A stretch of 64,000 nt of DNA from Cephalopachus bancanus (taxonomy: Eukaryota > Chordata > Mammalia > Primates > Tarsiidae), in NCBI GenBank assembly GCA_027257055.1, contig JAPVLO010000895.1, forward strand, positions 186,001 to 250,000. Direction: 5' to 3'. The notes beneath the pieces are model-generated. The model ran no database searches. It was not told the origin of the DNA and saw only the letters and a list, made by a program, of their open reading frames with translations. The translations under genes and the position numbers were made by a program. How positions within the stretch are numbered: position 1 is the first letter of the stretch; every line of letters starts with the position of its first letter. Below are positions 40,641 to 52,663 of this stretch, one piece after another.

Positions 40641-40929
40641 GCCGGGCTTGGTGGCTCAGCCTGTAATCCCGCGCCTTTGGGAGGCTGAGGTGAGTGGATT
40701 GCCTGAGCCCGCGGGTTCGAGACCCGCCTGGGCAGCGAGACCTCATCTCTACAATAAATCAAAAAAATCAGTCGGGCGTGGTAGCGCATGCCTGTAATTC
40801 CAGCTACTCGGAAGGCTGAGGCGGAAGGATCGCCGGAGCCCAGCAAACGAGGCTGCGGTGGCCGGGAGCGGCCACTGCACTCCAGTCTGGGCGACAGAGT
40901 GAGACTCCAACTCAAAAAAAAAAAAAAAT
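40641..40929 (+). mobile_element. Dimeric 7SL-type SINE, young subfamily, sense, in module D tail of unit 9
   Basis: This is the best-preserved copy of the subfamily. It begins GCCGGGCTTGGTGGCTCAGC, so it keeps a good A box (TGGCTCAGCCTG) and has a perfect-looking B box (GGTTCGAGACC). The left arm ends early after the B box (CCTGGGCAGCGAGACC), the linker is ATAAATC plus an A run, and the right arm is followed by CAACTC and a pure A tail. The flanking 19-bp direct repeat is exact. Confidence 0.95.
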
Positions 40930-40948
40930 AATAATAATAGTCACTTCC
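40930..40948 (+). repeat. Target-site duplication, right copy
   Basis: An exact repeat of 40622-40640, after which the interrupted CAC-rich tail of module D and then module E continue. Confidence 0.92.
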
Positions 40949-42938
40949 ACCGCCACCACACCACCACCCCTGCCACCCAGCATGAGCAGTCAATCTCAAG
41001 GATGGGACTGGAAAAGTCACTTTACTGTCTGTCATTTGTGGGAGGTTTCTAAGGTGACCACCAGGCATATCTGTCCCGCGCTTTCAGCCATGCAGCTCAG
41101 AAGGCCTGCCTCCACCCTGCATACTCATGCCCCATGGCAAAGACACATGTGAGCTCATAGAACAGATGGCCCCGATTTAGGGCAGCCATCAGGCAGAGAG
41201 CCACCAAAAGGGTCCAGCAATGCTGCGAGCAGCCCAGGTTCTGGTCGCCCGGTCTGCTACCTTCAGGCGGGGTGGGGGTTCTGCTTCCGCTCCTGATCAC
41301 TCCATTGTACTCCACCCATGTGGACCTACCCAGGGCAGCCGTGGACTCCTGTCGTGATGTACTTGGCTGGCATCTTGACGCCAGAGTCACTGTTGGCTGG
41401 GCTGTGTGCAGCAGCATGATAGTGGCTCCTGGGGTCTCATCCTGTGGGACTAAGGCTGGACTTCCCACCTCAGCCCCCAGAAACCGGGACTCTGGGGGCC
41501 ACCAAGCCTGACTCGATTTTGTGGACCTCTTTCAGAGATGAAGTCTGGCCACATCACCCAGGCTGATGACTGACACCTGGGCCCAGGCAGCCTCCAGCCT
41601 CAGGCTTCAAGGTCTCAGGGCTGACGGCCCTGAGCCACGATGCCTGGCCTGAACTCACACGTTCTGTCAGTGGGGGCAATGCAAAGGAACACCTCGGGAT
41701 GGAGGTCACCACATCATGTGTACCCAGGACTGTGTGAACCACATGGACCACCACGCATGACTCTAGTGTTTGCCTTCTGGGGAGCAATGAGGTCTCGCTA
41801 TGTGACCCAGGATGGTCTCAAAATCCCAGACTCCAGCAATCCCTCACCTCGGCCTCCCAAAGCCACAGCCCAATCGTTTGCCAATCCACCATCTTTCAGA
41901 AACTCTAGGTCCAAGTCCAGGGCCTCCTTCCCAAATAATCTCTGTCTGCTTACGATGATCCCAACTCCATACACAAATAGATGCTCTTCTTTTTATTCCT
42001 TTTTTTCTTTGAGTTGGAGTCTCACCCTGTCAACCAGGTTGGAGGTCATTGGCTCACTCCTGGCCACTGCAGCCTCAGCCCACCAAGCCTTTCCCTGGCT
42101 TTTTAAGGAGCCAGAACAACAGGCATACGACACCATGCCTGGCTCATTTGGAATGGAGGGTAGAGACAAATCTCACCAAGGAGCCTGTATGGATCTTGCC
42201 CATGGGCTCAGGCCATCCCCTGGCCTCATCCTCCCACAGTGCTGGGATGATGAGACTGATCCCCAGAGCCTGGCCTTGATACTTCATCAAAAATGGACCA
42301 GAAGGCTTGGAGCAGCGGCCCATGTTTCGAATCCCAGCACTCTGGGAGACTGAGGTAGGAGGATGGCTGGAGCCCAGGAACCCAAGTCCAGCCAGGGCCA
42401 CACAAGGAGACCCCGTTTCCGCATTCATCCAAGCAGGTGGTCTGGGGTCAACGTGCCTATAGTCCTGACAACTCCAGAGTCTGAAGTGAGAGGATTGCCA
42501 GAGCCTGTGATTTTGAGGCAGAGGGTAAATGACAGTCGTGTCCCTGGGCCCCAGCCTGGGCCACAGAGCCAGACCCTGTCTCCAAAAATATCAGAATTGT
42601 ACACAGATTCTCAATTGCGTCTGGTGTTTTCCCAAAGTGACTGGCTGGAAAAATGGGATTGAGGGGAAGAAATGTCCCTGGTTGAGGGATGTTTCTCCAG
42701 CGTCTTGGCAGAAGGTTCTCCTGGCTGAGTCGGAGCATCAGCCTGCCTGGTGCCCATTTCACACCTCAAAGAGGAGAGCCTGCAGGAAGCCCTCCAGGGA
42801 GCCTTGGGAACTCCCACACCAAAGCAGGAGCAGCCATTGAGGGGTTTGGGGTTGAAAGGCGCCGAGCTTGTGGGACTTTCACATGTGGGGAGGGCAGGGT
42901 GAAAGGACTGATGGCAGAAGGTTTGCAGGAGAATGGAT

Positions 42939-43036
42939 TTCTTTCCTTTTTGTTTCCTTTTTTCTACGTTACTTCCTTCCTTCCTTCCTTCCTTCCTTTC
43001 TTCCTTTCTTTCTTTCCTTCTTTATTTCTTTTCTTT
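42939..43036 (+). repeat. Mixed pyrimidine microsatellite, tract L of unit 10
   Basis: Short CTTT and CCTT blocks with non-repeat interruptions (ACGTTA at about 42966). It ends in ACTCACTAGG. Confidence 0.9.
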
Positions 43037-43819
43037 ACTCACTAGGTTGCCCTGGTTACTCTCAAACCACCCAACTCGGGTCATCCTTTCGACCTGGGCC
43101 TCCCAAACTACTGAGATCACAGGCCTTCCATTTGATTGACATCCAGATCTTCTGCCTGGTTTGAACTCTGGGCCAGAGGCAATACTCCCGTTGAGGCTGG
43201 CCCTCACCCAACGTTTTCTGGGTTTTGCTTGGAGTCGAGGTGGGGCTTGCTATGGTGTTCAGCCTGTCCGGAGCACCTGGGTTCCTGCCATCTTCCCATC
43301 TCGCTGTCCCCGAGTGGTGAGGAGACAGGCATGAGTTGCCCGGCCATCCCCACCCCCCTTGCTTTGAGATTCATGCAATCCCTTTCCACAAGGCAGCCCC
43401 TGGGAGGAAGGAGTAGATCCAACCTGGGGAACAAGGTGGGAGGAGGGGTGGGTGCCCCAGTGGAGTCACACCCATGTGCTAGGGGCTCTCCCTGGGAGGG
43501 CTCAGTGAGTGACTCTTACTGCCCTCTCTAGAGTTCCAGGTTGTCGGAAGGAAGTGGACCTTGTGATGGGAGGTCAGGCATGGGGGACACGCTTGTCATC
43601 CTGGCACTCTGGGAGACTGAGTCAAGACAATGGCCTGAGCACCTGGGTTCGACACCAGCCTGGGCACCTTGGTCTGATTTCGTCCCTACAAGAAGTCAAA
43701 AAAATGAGCCAAGCTTGGTGGTGCAATACTTTCGTTCTGGCCTCTCGGGAGGCCACAGCATGAGGATCACTGGAGCCCAGCCAGTGGCAGTTGTGGTGGC
43801 TGATAACGAGGCTCTGCAC

Positions 43820-43920
43820 TCTGGCCATTTTTTTCTGGCTCTAAAGCCAGTCTCCCTTTGAACACACAACGTGGAGTTGAGAATCTTTGTGCAATTCTCA
43901 TGTTTTTGGAGAAAACCACC
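43820..43920 (+). other. Inverted fragment of module K inside unit 10
   Basis: At about 43828 the right arm of module C switches to sequence that reads, on the minus strand, like the J/K boundary of the array. It includes the complement of CAGATTCTCAACT, GTGTTCACAG and CTGGCTTTAGAGCCAG. At about 43912 the plus-strand CAC tail and module E resume. Module D is missing. This is the only inverted array segment I noticed. The palindromic GGCTTTAGAGCC may mark the turning point. Confidence 0.75.
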
Positions 43921-45740
43921 ACCATCACCACCACCCCTGCCACCCATCACGAGGATTCACCCTCAGGGTTGGGAGAGTAAAAGGCACTTTACAGCCTGTC
44001 AGTCCCCGGGAGGTTACAAAGATGGCCACTGGGCAGGTTTGTCTCCCACCTTTAGCCACGTGCCCCAAAAGGCCTGCCTCCACCCTCCACACTCGTTTCC
44101 CATGGCAAGGACACATGTTAACTCATGGAAGAGATGGCCCTGAATTAGGGCAGTGACCGCACACAGAATGATCAAGGCGGTTCGGCAACGACGCGAACAG
44201 CCCAGGTTTCGGTCACCCTGTCTAGCACAATTGGGCAGGGTAAGGGCTTCTTCTTCTCCCAATCACCCAATCGTCTCCTGCCCTCCTGCCCATTTAGAAC
44301 TTTCCCTGGGGTGCTGGGGACGCCCAACTTGATGCACGTGGGAGGCGACCTCTTTATCACCATAGTCTCTGTTGGGTGGTCTGGGACACAGCGGAATGAT
44401 TGTGGCTCCTGGGACCTCAACCTGCTAGGCTCAAGCAGTTCTCTTGGAGTCACCACGCCTGACTCAATTTTGGGGATCTCTCACTGAGACGTGGTCTGGC
44501 CATGTCGCCCTGGCTGGTCTCTGAACCCTGGGCTCAGTCAGCCTCCCACCTGTACCTCCCAGGGTGCAGGACTGACGGCTGTGAGCCTCGGTGGCCAGCC
44601 TGAATTTGCACATTTTGTCTCTGGGGGCAATGCAAAGGAATGCCCTGGAACAGAGGTCACCGCATCCCGTGTAGCAGGGACCATGTGCACCACCACGTGA
44701 AACTCCAGTGTATGCATTCTGGGAGCAACAAGGTCTCGCTCATGGCCCAGGCTGGTCTCGCACTCCCTGGCTCCAGTGGTCTCCCACCTAGGCCTCCAAA
44801 GACACAGGATGATTGACGGCCGATCCACTGTCTTTCAGGAACTCTAAGGCTGGGGTCTCCTTTCCAAATGATCTATGTCTGTTCATGATGTTACCAACTC
44901 CATACACAAATGGATGCTCTTTTTTTTTCTTTTTTCCTTTTTTTTTTGAGTCAGAGTCTCACCCTGTCACCCAAGTTTTAGGATGGTGTCTTAGTCCTGG
45001 CCACCACAGTCTCTGCCCACCAGGCTCAGGCAAGCCTTCTCCAGTTTTCTGAGGAGCCAGAATGACCAGCGTGCACCAGCACACTTGGCTCATTTGGGAT
45101 GGAGAGTATAGACGAGGTCTCCCAGCATTCTGGGTGGCTGAGGTGGGAGGATGGCTGACGCCCAGGAGCCCAAGGTCAGCCTGGGACATGCAGGGAGACC
45201 CCATCTCTGCAACCATCCAAACTAGGGGTCTGGGATTGAGGTGCCCATCATCCCGGCAATTCCAGAGGCTGAAGAGGGAGGACCACCAGAGCTCGTGATT
45301 TTGAAGCTGACAGAGAACAATGGTCATGTCCCTGCCTCCCAGCCTGGGCCACAGAGTCAGACCTGTCTCCAAAAACATCAGAATTGTACACAGATTCTCA
45401 ACTGTGTGTGGTGTGTTCACAGGGCGTCTGGCTTAAGATCCAGGAAAAATGAGATTGGGGGAAGAAATGACCCCGTGTAATGAATGTGTCCCTGGCCTTT
45501 CAGGGTGGAGGGTCCTTACTGCCAAGTCAGATGATCGGCCTGCCTGGGGTACATTTCTCACCTCAGAGAGGAGAGCTGGCATGAACTGGGCCAGGGAGTC
45601 TTGGGAACTCCTACAACAAGGCGGGGGAAGTCATAGGCTGGGTGAGTGTTGGGACTGGAAGGTGCCGAGCTTGGGGACCCTCATATGTGGGGAGTTGGGC
45701 GGGGAAGGACTGAGGGCAGGAGGTTTGCTTGAGAATAGAC

Positions 45741-46624
45741 CTCTTTCTTTCTTTTCTTTCCTCACTAGGTTGTCCATGCTGCTCTCAAACTGCCTGCTCA
45801 GGACATCCTCTCGGTCTATGCCTCACAAACTGCTGCAATCATAGGCTTTCCTTTCATCAACATCCTGATCTTCCTGCCTGATCTTGAACTCTGGGCCAGA
45901 GGAAATCCTCCCACCGAGGCCTGCCCTCACCCATGGTTTTCTGGGTTTTGCTTGGGCTCGAGGTGTGGGCCTTCTATGGTGTCCAGCCTGGTCTCAGCCT
46001 CCAGGGCTCCTGCCATCTTCCTGTCTTGTCCTCCTTGAGTGCCGAGGAGACAGGCGTGAGTTGACCAGCCGTCCCTGCCCCTCAGAAGTTTTGAGAGCCA
46101 TGGCCTCCCTTTCCTCGAGGTGGCTCCTTGGAGGAGTAAGTGGATCCACCCTGGGGAACAAAGCTAGGGGTGGCTGGGCACTCTCATGGGGAAACGCCCC
46201 TGCTCCATGAGCTTTCCCCGTGGAGGGCTCAGTGGGCATCTCCAGCCCCCCTCTCTGGGGTCCTGGGTCATCCAAAGGGAACAGACTTTGCAGTGGGGTC
46301 CTGCATGGGGTGTGGAAGCCTGGCATGGGTGCTCACACCTGTCATCACATTGTTCTGGGAGGCTGAGGTGAGAGAATGGCCTGAGCACCTGGGTTGAAGA
46401 CCAGCCCAGGAACCTTGGTGACATCTCTTCTCTACAGGTAGTCAGAGATGGTGGAGGCTGCAAAGACCGATAGCGGGCCCCTGTGCTCCAGCCTGGGCGA
46501 GAGAGTGGGACTCCGACTCAGAATAATAATAAAACCACAACCACCACCACAAACAAAGTCCGGGCTCAGGGGCTCAGACCTGCATCCTGGCCCTTCTGAG
46601 GTCCAGATGAGTGGAGGGCCTGAG
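45741..46624 (+). repeat. Collapsed macrosatellite unit 11a (L, A, B, C and part of D)
   Basis: A short tract (45742-45762) is followed by A, B, a C with an internal deletion near 46438-46445, and the first third of D. At 46621-46630 the D sequence joins the middle of another A module, in a GACATCCTG context. Modules E to K and the next tract are absent. The A that follows shares CTGTTCTTCC and TGGTATTGAAC with unit 9, which suggests related parent copies. Confidence 0.8.
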
Positions 46625-49301
46625 ACATCCTGTTCTTCCTGCCTGGTATTGAACACTGGGCCTGAGGTGATCCTCCCATCAAGGCCTGCCCTAACCCAAG
46701 GTTTTCTGGATTTGTACTGGGGTCAAGGTGGGGGCTTGTTAACGTGTCCAGCCTGGTCTCAGCTCATGGGCTGTGGTCATCTTCCCATCTCGGCCTCCCC
46801 AAGTGCAGAGGAGACAGGCATGAGTCATCCTGCTGTCTGTACCCCCAATGGTTTGAGAGTCACACCCTCCATTTTTCTGAGATGGCCCCTGGAAGGAGCA
46901 AGTGGGTCCACCATAGGGATTGAGGTGGTGGAGGGGTGGGCACCCCAGCAGAGACACGCCCCTGTGCCAGTTGCTCACCTGGGGTAGGCTCGGCAGGTGA
47001 ATCCAGGTGCTCTCTCCAGGTTCTCGGGTGACATGAAGGGTGTGGGGCTCAGAGTGGGTCCCTGAGAATTGTGTGAAGGGCTGATGGGGGCACATGCTTG
47101 TATCTTCATTGTTTTAGAGGCTGAAGTGGGAGGACGGCCTTAGCTCCCAGGTTAGAGACCAGCCCAGGCACCTTGGTGAGACCTCATCTCTACAAAAAAA
47201 CAAAAAATGAGCCCAGCATGGTGGTGCATGGTGGTCATTCCAGCCACTTGCAAGGCAGTGGCAAGAGAATTGCTGGAGCCCTGCTGGTGGAGGCCACATT
47301 GGCCAAGAGTGGGCCCCTGCACTCCAGCCTGGGTGACAGTTCGGGACTCCGAATCAGAATACTAAGACCAACTGCCACCACCACAACAATAGGTCGGCCT
47401 CAGGTGCTCAAAATGGCATTCTGGCCCTTCAGAGATTGAGGCGAGTGGACGACAAGAGCCTGCAGGTTCAAGACCAACCCAGGATACTGGGCCAGACCTC
47501 GTCTCAGTCATCAAAGATAAATCCAAAGATTAGCCTGGCATTTTCGCACAGGCCTGTGGTTCCAGCTACTTGGGGGGCCGAAGCAGAAGGATCTGCTGAG
47601 ACCAGCAGGTGAAGTCCGCGGTGGCCATGAGCGTGCCCCTGCATCTGGCTTGGGTGACAGACCAGGATTCCAACTCCAAATAATAATAATCACCACCACC
47701 ACTACCACCACCACCCCTGCAACCCAGTGGAATGAGTCACCCTCAGTGATGGGAGAGAAAAAGGCATTTTCCGGCACATCATTTGTGCAAGGTTTCAAAG
47801 GTGGCTACCAGGCACGTCCATCCCACACCTTTGGCCATGTCCACCAGAAGGCCTGCCTCAGCCCTCCACAGTTGTGCCCTATGGCAAAGACGTGTATGAG
47901 CTCATGGAACAGACCACCCTGAGTTAGGGTGGCCATTGGACACAGAGCGTTCAAGGCAGTCCAGCAACGCCACAACCAACCCAGGTTCTGGTTGCCCAAT
48001 CTGCCACCTTCAGGCAGGGTTGGGCTCCTTCCTCTGCCGATGACTCCATCATCCCCTGCCCACACAGATCTTTCCCTGGGGAGCTGTGGATGCCCATCAT
48101 AATGCTTGTGGGAGGTGTCTTTCTTGTCGCCGGAGTCTACATCAGCTGGGATGGTTCACAGTGGCACAATCATGTCTCCTAGGCTCTTGATCTGCTGGGG
48201 ACAGGCGGTCCTCTCTCCTTGGCCCCCGAGCATCTGGGACTCAAGAGGCCACCACGCCTGACTCGATTTTGGGGACCTCTCACCAAGACAAGTTCTGTCA
48301 ACATTGCCCGGACTGGTCTCTGATCTCTGGGCTCAGGCAGCCTCCCTCCTCGGCCACCAGGGTGCAGGGCTGACTGCTGTAAGCCACAGTGCATGGCTTG
48401 GACTCGCTCGTTCTGGTGGTGGGGGTGATGCAAAGGAATGCCCCAGGACAGAGGCCACTACATCCCGGAATGACAGGCATGCCCCACCATGCAAGGATCA
48501 TTTGGGATGCAGGGGAGAGACGAGGTCTCACCAATTTTCCTGGGAGGATCTCAACCCACATATTAGGGCCAACCACTAGCACTGGCTCCCAAAACGCTGG
48601 GATGATAAAGCTGATCACCTGAGCCCAGTCTCGATTCTTCATCGAAAATGAACCAGAATGCCTTATGCAGGGTCCCATGACTGGTATCCCAATACTCTTG
48701 GAGGCCAAGGGTGGAAGATGACTGGAGCCCAGGAGCACAAGGTCAACCCAGGTGACACAGTGAGACCCCGTCTCTGCTCGCATCCAAGCAAGGGGGTCTG
48801 GGGTCGAGGTGCCAGTTGTCCCGGTCAATCTGGAACCTGAGGCTGGGGGATCACCAAAGGCCGCAATTTTTAGGCTGACAGAGAATGACAGTCATGTCCC
48901 TGGGTCCCTGCCTGGGTCAACAGAGCCAGACCCTGTCTCCAAAAACATCAGAATCGTACCAAGATTCTCAACTGAGCGTGGTGGGTTCACAGGGCGACTG
49001 GCCTCAGATTCATGAAAAATGAGATTGTGGGGGAGGAAATGTCCCCGGGTGAGGAATTTGTCCCTGGTTTTTCTTGGTGGAAGAACCTCATTGCCGAGTC
49101 AGAGGGTAGCCTGCCTGGGGCATATTTCCACCTTGAAGAAGAGAGCTGGCAGGAACCCGGTCAGGGAGCCTGGGAAATCCCGCACCACAGTGGGGCTGCC
49201 ATTGGGGAGGGCTGCGGCTGGAAGGTGCCGAGTTTGGGGAACCCTCACATGTGAAGAGGCGAGGGGAAGACCCGAGGGCAGAAAGTTTGCAGGAGAATGG
49301 A
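46625..49301 (+). repeat. Macrosatellite unit 11b (no tract, deletion from G into I)
   Basis: The unit starts inside A without tract L and continues B, C, D, E, F and the first part of G. At about 48464-48470 it jumps into the middle of I, losing the end of G, all of H and the first half of I, about 400 bp. The rest of I (to about 48635), J (48655-48960) and K follow. Confidence 0.8.
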
Positions 49302-49327
49302 TTTCTTTCTTTCTTTCTTTTTTTTCT

Positions 49328-49422
<95 letters not shown>

Positions 49423-52400
49423 CTTTTCTTTCCTCATTAGGTTGCCCAGGCTGCTCTCAAACCATCCAACTCAGCCCATCATCTAGTCCTGGTCCTCTAA
49501 AACTGCAGTGATCACAGACTTTCCATTTGGCCCACATCCTTGTCTTCCTGCCTGGTTTTGAACTCTGGGACAGAGGTGAACCTCCAGCTAATGCCTGCCG
49601 CACCCAAGGTTTTCTGGGTTTTGCTTGGGGTCGAGTTGGGGGCTTGCTATGGTGTCCATCCTGGTCTCGAGCTCCCAGGCTCAGTCCATCTTCCTGTCTC
49701 AGCCTCTGTGAGTGCCAAGGAGAGAGGTTTGAGTCACCCAGTTGGTTCACACTCGACGGTTTGAGAGTCACTCTCTTTCCCAGGGGCAGGCTCTGGGTGG
49801 AGTGAGAGGCTCCAGACTGGGGAATGAGGCCTGCGGAGGCATGGGGGCCACAGCAGAGACACATCCCTGAGTCAGGAGCTTCCGTGGGGCGGGCTAGGTG
49901 AGTGACTCTGGCTGCCAACTCTGGGGACCTGGGTCATCGGAATGTAGCAGGCCTGGTGGTGAGGCCTCAAGAGGGGTGTGACAGCTGGGCTTGGGGGTTC
50001 AAGCCTGTCACCCCAATGCTTTGGGACGCCAAGGGGAGATTCTGGCCTTAGCCCCCAGGTACGAGACCAGCCTGGGAACCTTGGCGAGACCCCGTTTTTA
50101 CAAGAAACAAATAAATTGGGCCTAGAGTGGTGGCAGACATCTGTTGTTCTGGCCCCTCAGGAGGCTGCGATGGGAGGATTGCCAGAGCCCAGCCAGTGGA
50201 GGCTGCAGTGACTGAGAGCGGGACTCTGCACTCCAAACTGGGTGAAAGATCAGAACTCTGACTCAGAATAATAAGACCATCCATTACCACAACTACGGGC
50301 CAGTCTCAGGAGCTCAGCCTGGCATCCCAGTCCTTTAGAGTCCCAGGAAAGTGAACGACCTGAGCCTGAGGATTAGACATCAGCCCAGGACACAGGGCAA
50401 GACCTCGTCTTGGCCATCAAAAATAAATCCAAAGATTAGCTGGGCGTGGTGTCACAGTCCTGTGGTTCCAGCTACTCAGGCGGGAGGAGGCGGGAAGATC
50501 ACCTGACCCTGGAAGGTGGAGTCTGCGGCGGTCGTGAGCATGCCCCTGTGCTCCAGCCTGTGTGATAGAGTGGTATTCTGACCCAAATAATAATAATCAC
50601 CATCATAATCACCACCACCAACCCTGCCACCCAGCGTGAGTATTCACCCTCAGGGATGGGAAAGGAAAATGCACTTTCTGCCCTGTCATTCACAGGAGGT
50701 TTCAATGGTGGCCACCGGGTATGTCTGTCCCATGCCTTTGGTCATGGGCCACGGAAGGCCTGCCTCCACCCTCTACACTCGTGCCCCATGGCATAGACTC
50801 ATGAGTTTGAAGAACATAACGTCCCGACTTACTGTGTCCATTGGGAACAGAGTGATCAAGGTGGTCTGGCAATGCAGCAGAAAGCCCAGGTTCCAGTTGC
50901 CCGATCTGCTATCCAGTCGCAGGGCCCCATTCTCTCCTGATCACTCCAATGTCCCCCGTCCACACAGACCATTCCCTGGGAGGCATGGACGTCAATCGAG
51001 ACACAAGTGGGATATGTCGTTTTTGTCACCAGAGTCTCTGTTGTTTGTGTTGGGTCACAGTGGCATGATCATGGCTCCCATGGCCTCAACCTGATGGGTT
51101 CAGGTGGTCATCCTGCCTCCTCCCATGAGAAGCCGAGACTCTAGGGCCCACCCTGGCTGATTCAATATTAGGGACCTCTCACCCAGATGAGGTATGACCA
51201 CATCACCCGGGCTGGTATCTGACCCCTGGACTCAGACAGCCTACTGCTTCAGCCTCCCCAGTTATGGGGCTGAGGGCCATGAGCCAAAGTGCCCAGCCTG
51301 GACTCACATGTTCTATTGGTTGGGGTGATGCAAAGGAACACCCTGGGAAGGAGGCCACTGCCTCCTGTGTATCTGTGTCTGTGAGTGTCACCACACGTGA
51401 CTCCAGCGTTGGCATTCTGGGAAGCAACAAGGACTCACTACATGGCCCAGACTGGTCTCAAAATCCAGGGCTCCAGTGATCCCCTGCGTTGGCCTCCCAA
51501 AGGTACAACCCGATTGTCTGCTGATCCACTGTCTTTCAGGAACTCTAGTCCCAAGGCTGGGGCCTCCTTCCCAAATGATCTGTCTTTTTGTGATGATCCC
51601 AACTCCATACACAAATGGATGCTCTTCTTTTTTTTCCTTTATTCCTTTTTTTCTTTGAGTTGGAGTCTAACTCCATCATCCAGGCTGGAGGGCTGTGGCT
51701 CACTCCTGGCCACTGCAGCCTCAGCCTGCCAGGCTCCAGTGAGCCTTTCTCTGGCCTTCCAAGGAGCAGGAATAACAAATGTGAGCCACCATGCATGGCA
51801 CATTTGGGATAGAGGGTAACGTCTAGGTCTCACCAAGTTGCCTGGGCAGGTGCTGGCCTTCTTGCTCAGGCCAGCCACTGGTCTTGGCTCCCCAAAGCTC
51901 TGGGATGATGAGGCTGAGCCCCCAAGCTGGCCTCGATCCTAGCTTGAAAACAAACCAGCAGGCCGGGCATAGCAGACCATACTTGGAATCCCAGTGCTCT
52001 GGGAGGGGGAGGCAGGAGTATGGCTGGAGCCCAGGAGCCCAAGACCAGACTGGTCAATGCAGGGAGATTCTGTCTCCACACCCATTTAAACAGGGTGTTT
52101 GGGGTCGATATGTTCATCATTCTGGCCATTCTGGAGGCTGAGGGTGGAGGATTGCAGAAGCCAGCTACTTCGAGGTTCGCAGAGAATGACGTTCGTGTCC
52201 TCAGACCCAGGCCTGGACTGCCGAGCCAGACCCTGTCTCCAAAAACATCAAATTCATACATAGATTCTCATCTGCGCATGGTGTGTTCACAGGGCGACTG
52301 GTTTTAGAGCCAGGAACAAGGGGATTGGGGGGAAATAATGTCCCCAGTTGACAGATGTGTAGATGGCCTGTCTTGGCGGGAGGCATTCCTTGCTAAGTCA

Positions 52401-52600
52401 GATGGTCAGCCTGCCTGGGGCACATTTCTGACCTTGGAGAGGAGAGTCAGTAGGAACCTGGTCAGGAAGCATCGGCAACTCCCACATCAAAGCATGGGTA
52501 CCCATTGGGGTGGTTGGGACTGGAAGGTCCCAAGTTTGGGGGACCCTCACACATGAGTGAGTGGGGGGAAGGATTGAGGGCAGAAGTTTTGCAGGAGAAT
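49302..52600 (+). repeat. Macrosatellite unit 12 (full form)
   Basis: A to K in order. I is at about 51626-51935 and J at about 51960-52260, with the 5' ends facing. Module E and the D tail (50585-50620) are typical. The tract ends in a CT dinucleotide block. Confidence 0.87.
49303..49434 (+). repeat. TTTC and CT microsatellite, tract L of unit 12
   Basis: CTTT repeats to about 49380, then a CT dinucleotide run (about 49388-49417), then CTTT again. It ends in CTCATTAGG. CT runs of this kind occur in units 12, 14 and 16 only. Confidence 0.95.
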
Positions 52601-52603
52601 GGA

Positions 52604-52663
52604 TTCTTTCTTTCTTTCTTTCTTTCTTTTTTCTTTCTTTCTTTCTTTTCTTCTCTCTTTTTA
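52604..52663 (+). repeat. Unit 13 module L: TTTC microsatellite
   Basis: Short CTTT blocks separated by T runs, closing with an AT-rich TATAAATTTT. It reads GAAA on the minus strand and continues into the antisense SINE of module A, so it is probably that SINE's expanded tail. Confidence 0.9.

Larger units (their letters stand above)
39105..42937 (+). repeat. Macrosatellite unit 9 (full, with two young SINE insertions)
   Basis: Modules A to K are present in order, with I at about 41990-42280 and J at about 42300-42600. A young SINE lies antisense in tract L (39127-39424) and another lies sense in the tail of module D (40641-40929). The stretch before the tract (39105-39126) is not simple TTTC and resembles the same place in unit 15. 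Confidence 0.87.
42938..45740 (+). repeat. Macrosatellite unit 10 (centre of the I-J inverted pair deleted)
   Basis: Modules A to H are present. I starts at about 44919 and breaks off at 45120, where it joins J at 45121. The missing piece, about 165 bp by comparison with unit 9, is exactly the region where the 5' ends of I and J face each other. K follows. The C module has an odd end near 43830-43915: instead of the usual AAT tail it joins about 85 bp resembling antisense module K (GGCTCTAAAGCCAGTC and following), and the rest of module D is absent before the CAC run. Confidence 0.82.

Noticed and set aside
40641..40929. A functional 7SL RNA gene
   Set aside because: The sequence is a dimer with a middle linker and a pure A tail and lacks the S domain of 7SL RNA. 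It is a retroposed SINE.
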